DNA of 64,000 bases from Symsagittifera roscoffensis (taxonomy: Eukaryota; Xenacoelomorpha; Acoela; Convolutidae). The stretch is taken from the NCBI RefSeq assembly GCF_963678635.1, contig NC_087062.1, forward strand, positions 71,823,345-71,887,344, in the 5' to 3' direction. Below the pieces are notes generated by a model. The model made no database searches and was not told where the DNA came from. It saw only the letters and a program-made list of their open reading frames with translations. A program made the translations under genes and the position numbers. Positions 54,371 to 64,000 of the stretch are shown here, in pieces (the stretch's first letter is position 1; each line of letters opens with the position of its first letter).

Positions 54371-54849
54371 TTCGAAGATCATTTTTTCTTATTGCACTTT
54401 ATAGAGATGCTCTTTTTCATGTTCTCGATAGTGTTTGCGAAGTGTAGCTTGGCCTTTGAGTAAAAATTAAGTAGACTTAGTTTTCATTTTCTTTTCCGAA
54501 AAAATTTTCCGACTAGTATTTTTATTCGGCTAGCTTGCGGTGTATCGGAAGCAGTGCGAAATTCCGGTAGGTCTCTGTTTTTTCACTTAAATTTCATTTG
54601 GCTAAAGAAAGGTATTTTACTGGAAAAAAAACGGGAATAGCTTTTCGTTTCGAATGTGAATTTTCCTGCTGAATTAGAATAAATTACCCATTGACACAGT
54701 TTTTTCTAATCGGGTTAGTTTAATAATAAAACAGTGCCACTGGGAAGCTTCCTGGAATTCAAACAGCTGTTACGCTTGAGATCAGTAAACGTCATCAAAT
54801 CGGAACGTGGATGGTTAAAAACTAGTTTAACACAATCAGTTGAATCATT

Positions 54850-55620
54850 CATGATTAAAACAGGTATCATGAAAATTAATGGGATTTTGTTTTATTTTTT
54901 ATTGTTTTTTAGTTTTTTCATTTTTTTTCTAGACGCTTTGGAAAATTTTATCAGTTTTTGCAGAAAATTTAGTTTTTTTCCTCAAAAACCCTTCTACCGA
55001 TTTTATATATTGAAATAGTCATTAATATAAGACGGCCTACATTCTTCTGTGCCTGCATACTCCTCTGGTCTCTTGCTTTACCCCTTTCTCTGCAGCCTTC
55101 AAAAAAGTCTGTGGAGGGAATATTTGACCGATATTTTTGATTTTTTTCATGTTCTCCAAATTTAAGCTAGAAAATCTGAGACTCAATGAATAGAATGGGT
55201 ATGAAAAGCTCCCCTTTGTGAGCAGCTACGCCCAATTTTCATTACACATAAAATTGTGGCCTTCGGAATACTCAAATTTTTGATTTTTTTTACGCGTTTT
55301 TTGATTCTTAAATTTTTTTGAAAACAAAGTTCTCAAAACTGAGGTTGAGGGTTCAATGGAGATAACGGGTGATAGTAAGCTCCGTTATATTAGCGGTCAC
55401 TCAAAATGTTTCTACACAAAAAGTTATCGTCCTCGGAAACGTCAATTTCTTAAGCCTTTTTTCTAATTTTTACCAAAAATTTTACCGAAAATTAGCTTCC
55501 CATATTGAGACTCTGGGTTCAATCCAAAGAAAGGGTTGTGGAAAGCTAACTTGCATACGCGACTTTGCTCAACTTTTTTAAACAAATATTTATGGCACTC
55601 GGAAAGGTCAAAATTTGATT
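54850..55620 (+). repeat. Composite intronic repeat, second half
   Basis: ATTAAAACAGGTATCATGAA, GACGCTTTGGAAAATTTT, GTGCCTGCATACTCC, GGTCTCTTGCTTTACCCC, then two or three diverged sub-units marked by CTGAGRTT...GGTTCAAT...AGCT. It matches 62320-62760 and 63240-63660. Confidence 0.8.
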
Positions 55621-56791
55621 TTTTGACAAGTTTTTGAAACTTGACTTCTGAACTACCCTGCCAAACCTCGGTTTTTAGACTGAACTGCCAAATTAGACTA
55701 AGATATCATAGGTTTAATTGGCACAGCATCCTATTGGAATCTTACTTTTGTATCTACTTCTTTTTTAGTAAAATGTTGTCCTTCAAAGCAGTAGTGAAAC
55801 TTACGTTTTTTTGGAAACTTTTTTACTCTACTGGAAAATTACAGCGCCAATTCTCAGGTTAATTGTTCAATCAAGAAACCCAATTGTGAGACTCTTCTCT
55901 TATTTTATGGCCATGACTTGCTTTTAGCAGAGAAACGTTACGGAATTCGGAAAGTCAATATTTTTTAATGGCTGAATTTCAGTTAATCTTTTTAAATTTT
56001 CTTAAAAACTACCCTATCAAATCTGAGATGAAAATTGCAATCGAAAGAAGCGATAGCGCGATTTTTCCTTTCAGAAGCGGCTACTCCTTAATTATTTTGT
56101 AAGAGAAAGGTGATAGCTGAGAGAATTTTCCAAAATCTCAAAAGTTTTCACTCTTCCTTATTTTATTAGAGAAAAATTTTTCACTTCTCACTTACTTTAG
56201 TAGAGAAACAACCAAGGTTTTGGGCAAATTCCAATTTTTCAAATTACGCCTTTCGTCCCGCATCAGTATAACAAATTCAAAAATATCAAACACGTACCTC
56301 CAGCTTCTGCTGTACCCTTGTTGTCCTGCATCGAGACATGCGAAAATTTGGGTTCACCTTGTTTTTTTAACCTTTTTTCGTTTTCTTTTCGACTTATGCT
56401 TTTTGTTTTATCGCAAGTGGTGCAAAGCTTCGCTTTGTCTCAGTGTTGTGATGTTTTTTTCATCGTAATTAGAAACGTAGTTTTTCAAAAATTGCTCTTT
56501 GAAATTTTTCCATCTCTGGTGGCTGAGTTTTTTCGGCAAAGTAATCCGCCGGGAAAGGAATAATAGGCTTATCGTGTGTCTGCTTGCTTTTTTGTTGGCT
56601 CAATTGCCACCGCACGGAATTTTTTGTGATTTTACAATGTTGGAATTAATTGAATTTTTTTTGTATTCCTGTAATGGTGCAGCTAATTGAGTTCCAAAAA
56701 TAAGTATCGCGAGTGGAATGTATTTTTGTATTGCAAGAGATTCGTAGCTCCGCTTCACCTCTGTCAATACGAGAATGTCATTTTGTTTCAG

Positions 56792-56933
56792 GCGTGTCGG
56801 GTGCTACAGGCGGGCAACGAGTGCAAGACAATGTGCTCGGAAGTTAGCTACGATCAGCGCTATTACGAGACCAGCCGGGATGATGAAAAACAGATGTATG
56901 CATACCATTACGAGTGCGTCGAACAATGCCCAG
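56792..56933 (+). CDS. Egfr: EGFR-family receptor, Cys-rich exon
   Basis: The acceptor is TTTTGTTTCAG, phase 0. It reads ACRVLQAGNECKTMCSEVSY, then DQRYYETSRDD and YHYECVEQCPG, matching the ACR-F-D-G-C-CP module of the EGFR Cys-rich domain, where a Tyr-rich dimerisation arm precedes the last pair of Cys. The donor is CCAG/GTGGGT, phase 1. Confidence 0.93.
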
Positions 56934-58683
56934 GTGGGTATGAAACTATTTCCCGGACACAATGAAAATTTTCAGGTCAAGCGTTTGCTCGTTGCATGTA
57001 AGCTGGGTTAAACTCTTGTGTTGCCGATCCGTGAAAGCAAATCTATGAATGAAATTTTCTAGAAGTTTTGGATGCCCTAAAATATGCTTCAACTGTGATA
57101 TCACAAAAGTTTAATGAATAACTTGCATGGAAACAGATATTTACTCAAGATAGCTTGAGCGCGTAATTTTATACGGACAGTCCGCCATGGAGATTTACAT
57201 AAGCGAGCTTGAGAGCGTAATGTTATACAGGCAGTCCACTTATCGCAACTTCAAATTTAAGTGCGAAGCTGAGGGCGAAAGTTAAGGGAGACTTTTTATA
57301 ACCCTTCAAAGATATCGACGCCCTGAGTTCATTATGTAAAAAAAATAGACCTAGCCTGCGATCATTTTTCGTATTTTTGGAGGTTTGAAAGTTGGCAAAT
57401 ATGTCAATACACTAAATTGGGCATGCTTTTCTGCGCTTATATTTCATGCTCAACGCGTAGGCTCGAGTTGAGCACGGCAAATTAATCTGAATCTATTGAT
57501 TTTTCGTGTCACACAAGCTCTACGTGGGCGTAGCGAATTGCATGCGTCCCGCTTATCATGCGTAATTAAATTAATTACCAAGTTTGATGTGGCAACCATC
57601 AATTTGAGTTTCAGTTGCATATTTTGAGTTTTAGTTCATTTAAAAAAATAGGCGACGGCCCCACTTTCACTGTTCTACCTTTGGCCTTTCTTCCGTGGAG
57701 GAGAGAAATGTCATTCTTTTCGCCGTAGCCGGTCTTACCTTTTGGTTTTAGTTGCTCAATTCTAATTGCCTTATTCCTGAATGCTAAGCGGCCATAACTC
57801 TACACTAACGTTTTCGCGACTGGCAAGTACACAGAACATATAATCACAATTTCTCTAAATAAATGAAGTGTTAAACTTGCCAAATTAATCGAATTTAAAT
57901 TCTAACTGTTAATCTAAGCAGGGATTTATTACTTATTTATGGCTACTCGTTTTTTGTTACAGTTTTCAGATGGCAAATTAGGCTTTCCAATAACGAAAGT
58001 GCAAATTGATCGAAAAATGTGAATGACTTTAAGTTTCGAAAAAGAATTTTAATTTTCAGAATTTTCATTGAATTACCTGTCGATCCACCAGTTTTCTGTT
58101 ATTAGGTTAGTTATATGGCAAAAGTTCTGATCATGAAATCGAAGTGTCAATCAAAAAACTTTCTCCTTAAATATTTTTTCTCTGAGTTTTGAAAATACAG
58201 TCAGTCCGCGCACCTTGCTGAAATTAAAAATAATGACAAGGTGTGTCAATAAGTGTCTTCGCTACCAGTAGTTTTGTTTGGTTTCCTGGAGTTCGTGAGT
58301 TTGTGTTTGCTCCATTTGGTTTAACTGTTGGTCTTTGCGCAGACAGTTATTGGCTTGGGCATTTTTTCTTTAGCTGTTTTTTTTTTAACTGTGTCGGCAT
58401 TTTTTTTTTACTATTTACTAGAACTTTAAATAAAGATTCCAGTGGTCTGAACCGGGGCTTATTTATAGAAGGCTCAACTAAATAACAGTTGGGTATTGTC
58501 ATGACAAGGGTTGAATCCGCGAAAGTTTTCAATCAACGTCCATCAAACGATCAAATATCACTAAATTCTGATTGACAACATAATTGTCGGACATTTGGTC
58601 CTTCCGTAATGAAGGTCTTGCTCAGCTATAACTTTTCATGGTTGATCTCGAAATTCATCGCTTTTCAATTGCTCATATTGTAG
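56934..58683. other. EGFR intron, 1.75 kb
   Basis: A local direct repeat (AGCTTGAGCGCGTAAT and AGCTTGAGAGCGTAAT, each followed by a CAGTCC) lies at 57152 and 57209. A degenerate composite-repeat piece is at 57960-58200. No exon is seen. Confidence 0.7.
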
Positions 58684-58800
58684 ATGGGACGTACATTGAT
58701 GATCTGGATGACTTCCGCAAGGTGTGTGTGGCCAAGTGTAGTCCAGACAAGAGGGTGGAGGGAAACAGATGTGTCAAATGTGACGGACTCTGCGCCAAAG
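58684..58800 (+). CDS. Egfr: EGFR-family receptor, end of Cys-rich domain I
   Basis: The acceptor is CATATTGTAG; the split Gly/Asp codon completes to Asp. It reads DGTYIDDLDDFRKVCVAKCS, then RVEGNRCVKCDGLCAKG, the final Cys modules (CVKCPGPC-like) before the second L domain. The donor is AAAG/GTGAAC, phase 1. Confidence 0.92.
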
Positions 58801-59608
58801 GTGAACTTGAGGACTGTTGTCATAACAGATAAAGTGAAAGGAAGAAAAAATCCAACCTCATGCTTTTTACTTGTCAAACCTAAGTGAAACGGCGTAATTT
58901 CATTCAATTTTGAAGTACTGATTTTTGATTGGCCAACATAACTAACTATGTCCTTCGATCCTTCTGTCATAAAATATTCTCTAGATAAACTTGTCGTGTC
59001 CTCTGCCCAAAAGCAGTGGCTAGTTGCAATAGAAAAGGATCCGGTATTGATGCATGCTAATTAAAAATACGAGTTTTTATTGATACGTGAAACGTTTCTA
59101 GGTTATCCAGGTATGGTAAGCAACATATAATGATTCAGAGCAGATTGTCTAGTCTCAAATGTAATTTTTCGCAGTTTGACTAACGATTTATTTTTAAGTC
59201 CAGTTTCTTAAAAGGAAGGTAAACTCCACTATCGAACTGCAAAAATATGAAGGTCGCGAAAAATGTGATTGACTTCTAGTTTCGAAAGTGGAATTAAATT
59301 TCTGATTTCCCAGCAGAATCAAAAGTTTTCCTATTGATTCAATTTTTCTCAAATTGGGTTAATTCAATCAAAAACCTGTGAGTCATAACTTGTTCTAGAA
59401 ATTCAAAGAGCTTTAAGGGCATCTTTTTTTCCTTTAAAGTTCGATGTGTTCGAGTCTTTTTTGTTTACTTGCGTTCATGCACTTTTTTCCAAATGTCTGT
59501 TGGCTATGTTTTATAGAGCTGGTAATCGGGCTTCAAAAATTTTTCGTTTACTGAGTTACTAGCGGCCAAAAAGTATAAACTGATTACATGGAATTGATCA
59601 TTTTTCAG
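58801..59608. other. EGFR intron, 808 bp, mostly one repeat
   Basis: Over a third of it is a copy of the composite repeat (59150-59480). It ends in the acceptor CATTTTTCAG. Confidence 0.8.
59150..59480 (+). repeat. Composite intronic repeat, well-preserved first half
   Basis: AACTCCACTATCGAACTGCA, AGTTTCGAAAGTGGAATTAA, TCAAATTGGGTTAATTCAA, TTCTAGAAATTCAAAGAGCT, in the same order as 51840-52110 and 61320-61580. Confidence 0.85.
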
Positions 59609-59756
59609 GTTGCATTATCCCAGAGATACCCGATATAATAGATGTTAAAGACTGCAAAAAGGAAAAGTACAAAATTGACTACGAAGATATACTTAGTGGA
59701 GACGATTGCACGATCATCTTTGGTAGCCTCAAACTCGATCAAACATTTTGGGCCGG
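59609..59756 (+). CDS. Egfr: EGFR-family receptor, start of L2 domain
   Basis: The acceptor is TTTTTCAG. It reads GCIIPEIPDIIDVKDCKKEK, then ILSGDDCTIIFGSLKLDQTFWAG: the Cys and Gly-x-Leu pattern that opens the second ligand-binding L domain. The donor is CCGG/GTAAGT in phase 2. The next exon should continue L2; none was found to 64000, so the following intron exceeds 4.2 kb. Confidence 0.9.
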
Positions 59757-59936
59757 GTAAGTTGCAGTACTGAATATTAGCATAAAAAACAGGTATCAAA
59801 CTCAGTACAATGAAATTTTTGAATAGCAGTGAATGTAGTCATTTGTTAGGTATTCTTTTTCTCTTTCAGGAAAAAGTCTCAAAAGTTGCTTCTGCCCAAA
59901 TTGGTATGGGTTTGGATTTCATGTTCTTTACCCTTG

Positions 59937-60005
59937 CGATAAGCAATGGTTTTGCAACCGGGTACTAGACTTTTTCCCGTAAATAACTTTTTTCACAGAA
60001 TGGTC
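59937..60005 (+). repeat. CAAGGG module copy
   Basis: GCGATAAGCAATGGTTTTGC, AACCGGGTACTAGAC, TTTTTCCCGTAAATAAC, TTCACAGAATGG. The upstream CCCTTGCGATAAGCAATGG folds back on itself. Confidence 0.8.
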
Positions 60006-61077
60006 TATTTTAGTACGAACGGTAATATCAAGACTGCTCACATGCAGACTGCTGACATGCTCAACTTTTTGAAAATTTGAAAATAACTACCATCAATTGA
60101 TAGAAATTAGGGGAACTTCGTTTCAGGTAATAGCTTCTTGAAAATTCTTGAAAAAAGATGTTTTTTTTTGTATTCGTGGTATTCGTCCCAGTTTCTTTTG
60201 GCTCATTTTCCATTTTTAAATGCATTTTTCAATCTAGTGCGGTTTTGTGGACTTACTTTCCGAAGCATAGGATTTTTATTGATTTGAACAGTTTTAGCTG
60301 CGAGTGAACGTTTTGTAATTTATGTTTTTTCGTTTGTTTTTCGATAAACGGTTTCGGCTTATATTATATCAGCTTAGTCAATTTATGTTGCGTAGTTTCG
60401 AACGTAAAACTGATTTTTATTTTTTGCTGTGTTTCATTAAAACTTTTAAAATTTTACAGCTGTATGACAACAGTTTTTTTTCGGCTCAACTTCTTTGTCT
60501 TAATTTTTCCTTGATATTGAACCCTAACATCTTTCATGTTTGGAATAACGCCGACGTCTTTGCATCCTGGGGTTTGTGTCTCGACCGTACTGTTTAGTTT
60601 GTATGCCATTGAAAAAGTTTTCTGTAATTATTGAGTTTTCGGACTTTCTTGTCGGCTCAAGTTTTTTCAGCGAAGTTGCCACTTGAACGATTTAACTTGT
60701 GCTGTAAGCAACTTTAATTGCTAGTACTAGCGTTGTTCATTCTAGCATCAAGGGGATCTGGTTTGTGCTTAAAGACTGGTGTATGCTTAAAGTCTGTCGG
60801 CTTATTTGCTACATTACTGACTTTTTTGAGCTGTAAGCAACTTTGATTGTAGTTGCAAGTGCAAGTGTTTTTCATTGTAGTTTCAAGTGGGACTTAAAGC
60901 AAAAAGATTTTTTTGTATAATCATATTTTTTTTGGATCAACTTGTGTCTGCTCAAAGATTGTCGATTTTGTTGCCTCTTGGTTAGTTTTGTTCCGCTGCT
61001 AATTTTATACTCAAATTTCTGGGATTTCGGTAGACAGTTTTTTTTCATAAAGTTTTTTTTTCGACTTGTTTTTGTTG

Positions 61078-61115
61078 CATCGCAACAGGTGCGAAGCTCC
61101 GTTTCGTCTCTTTGT
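61078..61115 (+). repeat. GCGAAGC hairpin repeat copy
   Basis: CATCGCAACAGGTGCGAAGC then TCCGTTTCGTCTCTTTG. Stem with one G-T type change. Confidence 0.75.
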
Positions 61116-61224
61116 ATGAAACTTACTTCATTTTTCTTGGGTGAAAAGAAAATAAATTAAGCGATTGAATAAATTTTTAATTTTGCGTACCTTGTAACTT
61201 TTAAATTAGGGCTCAGCAGAAATT

Positions 61225-61580
61225 GACTCTGATATAGGTCTTGGTGATTTTTTTTCGTTTTTCTGGAAAAGACATTTGGTTCTTTTTAAGTTTATTTCGT
61301 TTTCATGGTTAAAAAGAAGGCAAATCTCTTTATCGAACAGCAAACGAGTAATGGTCACGAAAAACGTGACGGACTTCTAGTTTCGATAGTGCATTTTAAT
61401 GTTCAGATTTCCCAGAGTTAAAAGTTTACCCATTTACCCAGTTTTCTCAAATAGGTGTTTTTAACCAAAAAGAGTACCAATTACAAATTGTTCTGAGAAT
61501 TCAAAGAGCTTTAAGGTCATTTATTTTTTCAAAAGTTTTTTCAAACAACAAGTTTTTTTTTCTGTTTCCTACATTCCTTA
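61225..61580 (+). repeat. Composite intronic repeat, first half
   Basis: GATATAGGTCTTGGTGATTT, TTTATCGAACAGCAAAC, ACGGACTTCTAGTTTCGATA, CAAAGAGCTTTAAGG. Aligns with 51665-52110 and 59150-59480. Confidence 0.85.
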
Positions 61581-62319
61581 CTTTTTTCCAACTGTCAATT
61601 AGCTTTTTTTTTGTTTTTCAATTGAGGATCTGTGTACTGCTCATGTTTTTTATGCGCATTGGCTATCCGCTTTTTGGAGAATAGTAAGGGTACATGGATT
61701 AATGGTCCAGACATTAGACTCGAAGGCTGTATGCGGTAATTGCGAATCCGGTGAGCGGTATTTTTTATTTCAGCTTTTTCTTGCAACTTTCAAGCTGTTT
61801 TGTCGCTTTTGTGTGCTAATTGCAGCCTAGTCTCTGTAGTAGTTTTCCAGTGGATAAAAGTTACCTAATGGTCAAGTTTTCTTAAAATGTCTAGTTACAA
61901 ATGTGGATTTTTATTTTTGCTTTTTTTAGTTACGTACCAGTTGATAGCAGCTTTCATATTGCCAATCATTTTTTTGAACTTTTGAAAGCTTGAAGGTGAT
62001 GTAATTTTTTTCTTCGCGAAATTCGATTCTTTTTAAAACAGTCTGTCAAAATGTCTGTTGGCTATGTTTCCTCCAGCAAAAATCAGTCAGAGATTCGTGC
62101 TTCAAGGCTAGTTTTTAAATTTTTTTACACAAGCAAAGCTTGTGTTATAGTATTAACTCTCTTTTTTGGTCCAACCTAAGTCGCAAATATTGTTGCGACG
62201 CAAATATTGTTGCGACAAAATTTGTTCATTTTGAAAGTGTTCATTATGATCAGCAACCAGCTAATAAGTACAACCAATGCTAAGGATATTAACACAAACT
62301 ATTATGTTACAAATTCCTG

Positions 62320-64000
62320 TTTGATAAAAACAGGTATTATGAAAATGTATGGGATCTTGTTTTTCTGTTTTATAGACGCTTTGGAAAGTTTTCGTTTTCC
62401 TCAAAAAGTACTCAACAGATTTTCAAAAGATTTTACCAATGGGAATTACGGCCGCTCTCCTGTGTGCCTGCATACTCCCCTAGTCTCTTTTAACCTTACC
62501 CCAATTTCTAAAGGCTTCGAAAAAGTGTGTTTGGGGGATTTTTGAACCCAGTTTATGGATTTTTACGTTTTCTCGAAAACTACCTAACCAAATCTAAGAT
62601 TTTGGCTTTGATGGATAGAATAGGCTGTGGTAAGCTCGCCTGCATAAGCGGCTCCGCGCAAAGTATTTTTACACAAAAACATATGGCCCTCAAAATAGTC
62701 AATTTTAAGATTTTTGACCATTTTTGAAACTTATAGCTTTTTCTCGAAAAGTACCCTCCGAAATCTGAGATTTAGGTTCAATCCAAATACAAAATTCAAT
62801 CCAAATACAAAAGTCAAATTTCTATTTGTTGACCGTTTTTTCAAACTTTTTGACTTTTCTCGAAAAGTACCATCCCGAATCTGAGATTTTGGTTTCAATA
62901 GGTAGAACGGTTTGTGTGAAGTGCTCCTGAAGAACCGGTTACGCCCAAGTTTTTTTTACAAAAAAAGTTATGACCCTCGTATAAGTTTGTTTTTTTGTTG
63001 TTTCTGAAAATTCTTGACTTCTCTCGAAAACTACCCACCCAAATATAATGAGCAATGTTTAAGCATCTTTCTACCTAGCAAGCTCTTAAAATCACTTCAG
63101 TTTTTAGGAAAACTGAAGTAATCGATGAAATAAACAGATTTTGAAATCATTAAATTGGGATTCCTTCTTTTGCTATAGGTCTGTTTTTGAAATTACGCTT
63201 GTCCTTCGGCATCAATACAAAATTTTCAAAATTTGTCAAACAGGTTTTTTAGACGCTTTGGAAAATTTTCGTTTTTTCTCAAAAGTACTCTACCGATTTT
63301 AAAAAGAGTTGTACCAATGGAAATTAAAGACCCTCTCCTGTGTGCCTGCATACTCCCCTAGTCTCTTTTAACCTTATCCCAATTTCTAAAAGCTTCGAAA
63401 AAGTGTGTGTGGGGGATTTTTGAACCCAGTTTTTCGATTTTATACGTTTTCTCGAAAACTACTTTGCCAAATCTAGGAAGATTTTGACTTTGATGGATAG
63501 AACAGGTTGTGTTAAGCTCTTCTGCATCAGCGGCTCCGCAAAAAAAAATTTTACACAAAAGTATATGGCCCTCAAAATAGTCAATTTTTCGATTTTTGAA
63601 ACTTTTAGCATTTTCTCGAAAACTACGCTCCCAAATCTGAGGTTTAAGTTCAATCTATTGGAAGTTTTGTAGAGAGCTCCCCTGCATTAGCGGTTAAGCC
63701 TAATTTTTTTTCACGCAAAATGTTATGACCCTCCGAAAAGTCAAATTTTCCATTTGTTGACCGTGTTTTCAAACTTCTTGACTTTTCTCGAAAAGTACGA
63801 TCCCGAATCTGAGATTTAGGTTCAATCGATTGGACGATTTGTAGAGAGCTCCCTGCATTAGCGTTTACGCCTACATTTTTTTACACAAAAAATTATGACC
63901 CTCCGGAAAGTCAAATTTTCCATTTGTTGACCGTTTTTTCAAACTTTTTGACTTTTCTCGAAAAGTACCATCCCGAATCTGAGATTTTGGTTTCAATAGG
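62320..64000 (+). repeat. Composite intronic repeat, second half, partly tandem, runs off the window
   Basis: A block beginning GACGCTTTGGAAA and containing GTGCCTGCATACTCCCCTAG and AAAAGTGTGTTTGGGGGATT occurs at 62375-62760 and again at 63250-63660. Between and after lie 170-bp sub-repeats marked by TTTCTCGAAAAGTACCATCC, CGAATCTGAGATTT and TTGACCGTTTTTTCAAACTT (62810-62900, 63740-63815, 63920-63995). The final unit is cut by the window end. Confidence 0.88.

Larger units (their letters stand above)
52991..56791. other. EGFR intron, 3.8 kb, repeat-filled
   Basis: It contains composite-repeat pieces at 53060-53225, 54590-54790 and 54850-55620, a minus-strand SINE at 53362-53596, the CAAGGG module at 53726, a tRNA-like module at 54284-54362 and hairpin repeats at 56410 and 56733. 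No exon is recognised inside. Confidence 0.75.
59757..62319. other. EGFR intron, first part
   Basis: No exon seen. It holds a CAAGGG module (59937-60005), a composite-repeat copy (61225-61580), a hairpin repeat (61078-61115) and a possible tRNA-like remnant at about 61690-61765. Confidence 0.6.

Noticed and set aside
59757-64000. A further EGFR L2 exon
   Set aside because: No acceptor followed by an L2-like rung in the required phase was seen; the stretch is repeat sequence.

Overview
The window is animal (metazoan) nuclear DNA. It carries short coding exons split by GT-AG introns, an extracellular receptor tyrosine kinase gene of the EGFR family, non-LTR and LTR retroelements, tRNA-derived short repeats and AT-rich, repeat-packed introns. 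The species cannot be named from the sequence; the divergent EGFR ectodomain and the transposon mix suggest an invertebrate.

Layout. (1) 1-16 kb: two decayed Ty3/Gypsy-type LTR retrotransposon copies in head-to-tail order on the + strand. Copy A (1-4404) holds gag, protease and the first part of reverse transcriptase, and stops abruptly at a repeat terminus. A 2.9-kb unassigned filler with a 25-bp minisatellite follows. Copy B (7277 to about 16050) keeps gag, protease, RT, RNase H, integrase, a polypurine tract and a probable 3' LTR, all with stops and frameshifts. (2) 16.1-23.96 kb: a second, different mobile-looking unit. It is relatively GC-rich, intron-free and coding throughout on the + strand, but broken by frame changes. 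It encodes a coiled coil, a GDSL/SGNH-type esterase domain with all key catalytic blocks visible, several unrecognised domains (one open for 532 codons) and a hydrophobic segment, with no polymerase or integrase that I can recognise. This is the best candidate for something undescribed. (3) 25.4-29.2 kb: a head-to-tail duplication of an 1876-bp unit carrying the C-terminal part of an unidentified retroelement-associated protein. (4) 29.2-42.5 kb: no host exon seen; a minus-strand non-LTR RT pseudogene, a hAT-like MITE, microsatellites and a degenerate repeat cluster. (5) 42.5-59.8 kb: eight consecutive exons of an EGFR-family receptor (+ strand), from the L1 domain through the furin-like cysteine-rich region to the start of L2. 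The signal peptide lies upstream and the transmembrane and kinase parts lie beyond the window. Its introns contain a 173-bp tandem array, a long inverted repeat, a SINE, tRNA-like modules, and many copies of short hairpin repeats and of a composite repeat of more than 1 kb that continues to the window end.

The only apparently functional host gene is the EGFR homologue: all eight exons join in phase and the cysteine pattern is preserved. Everything in the first 24 kb is transposon-derived and looks non-functional as written. All identifications rest on motif reading by eye; no search was run.
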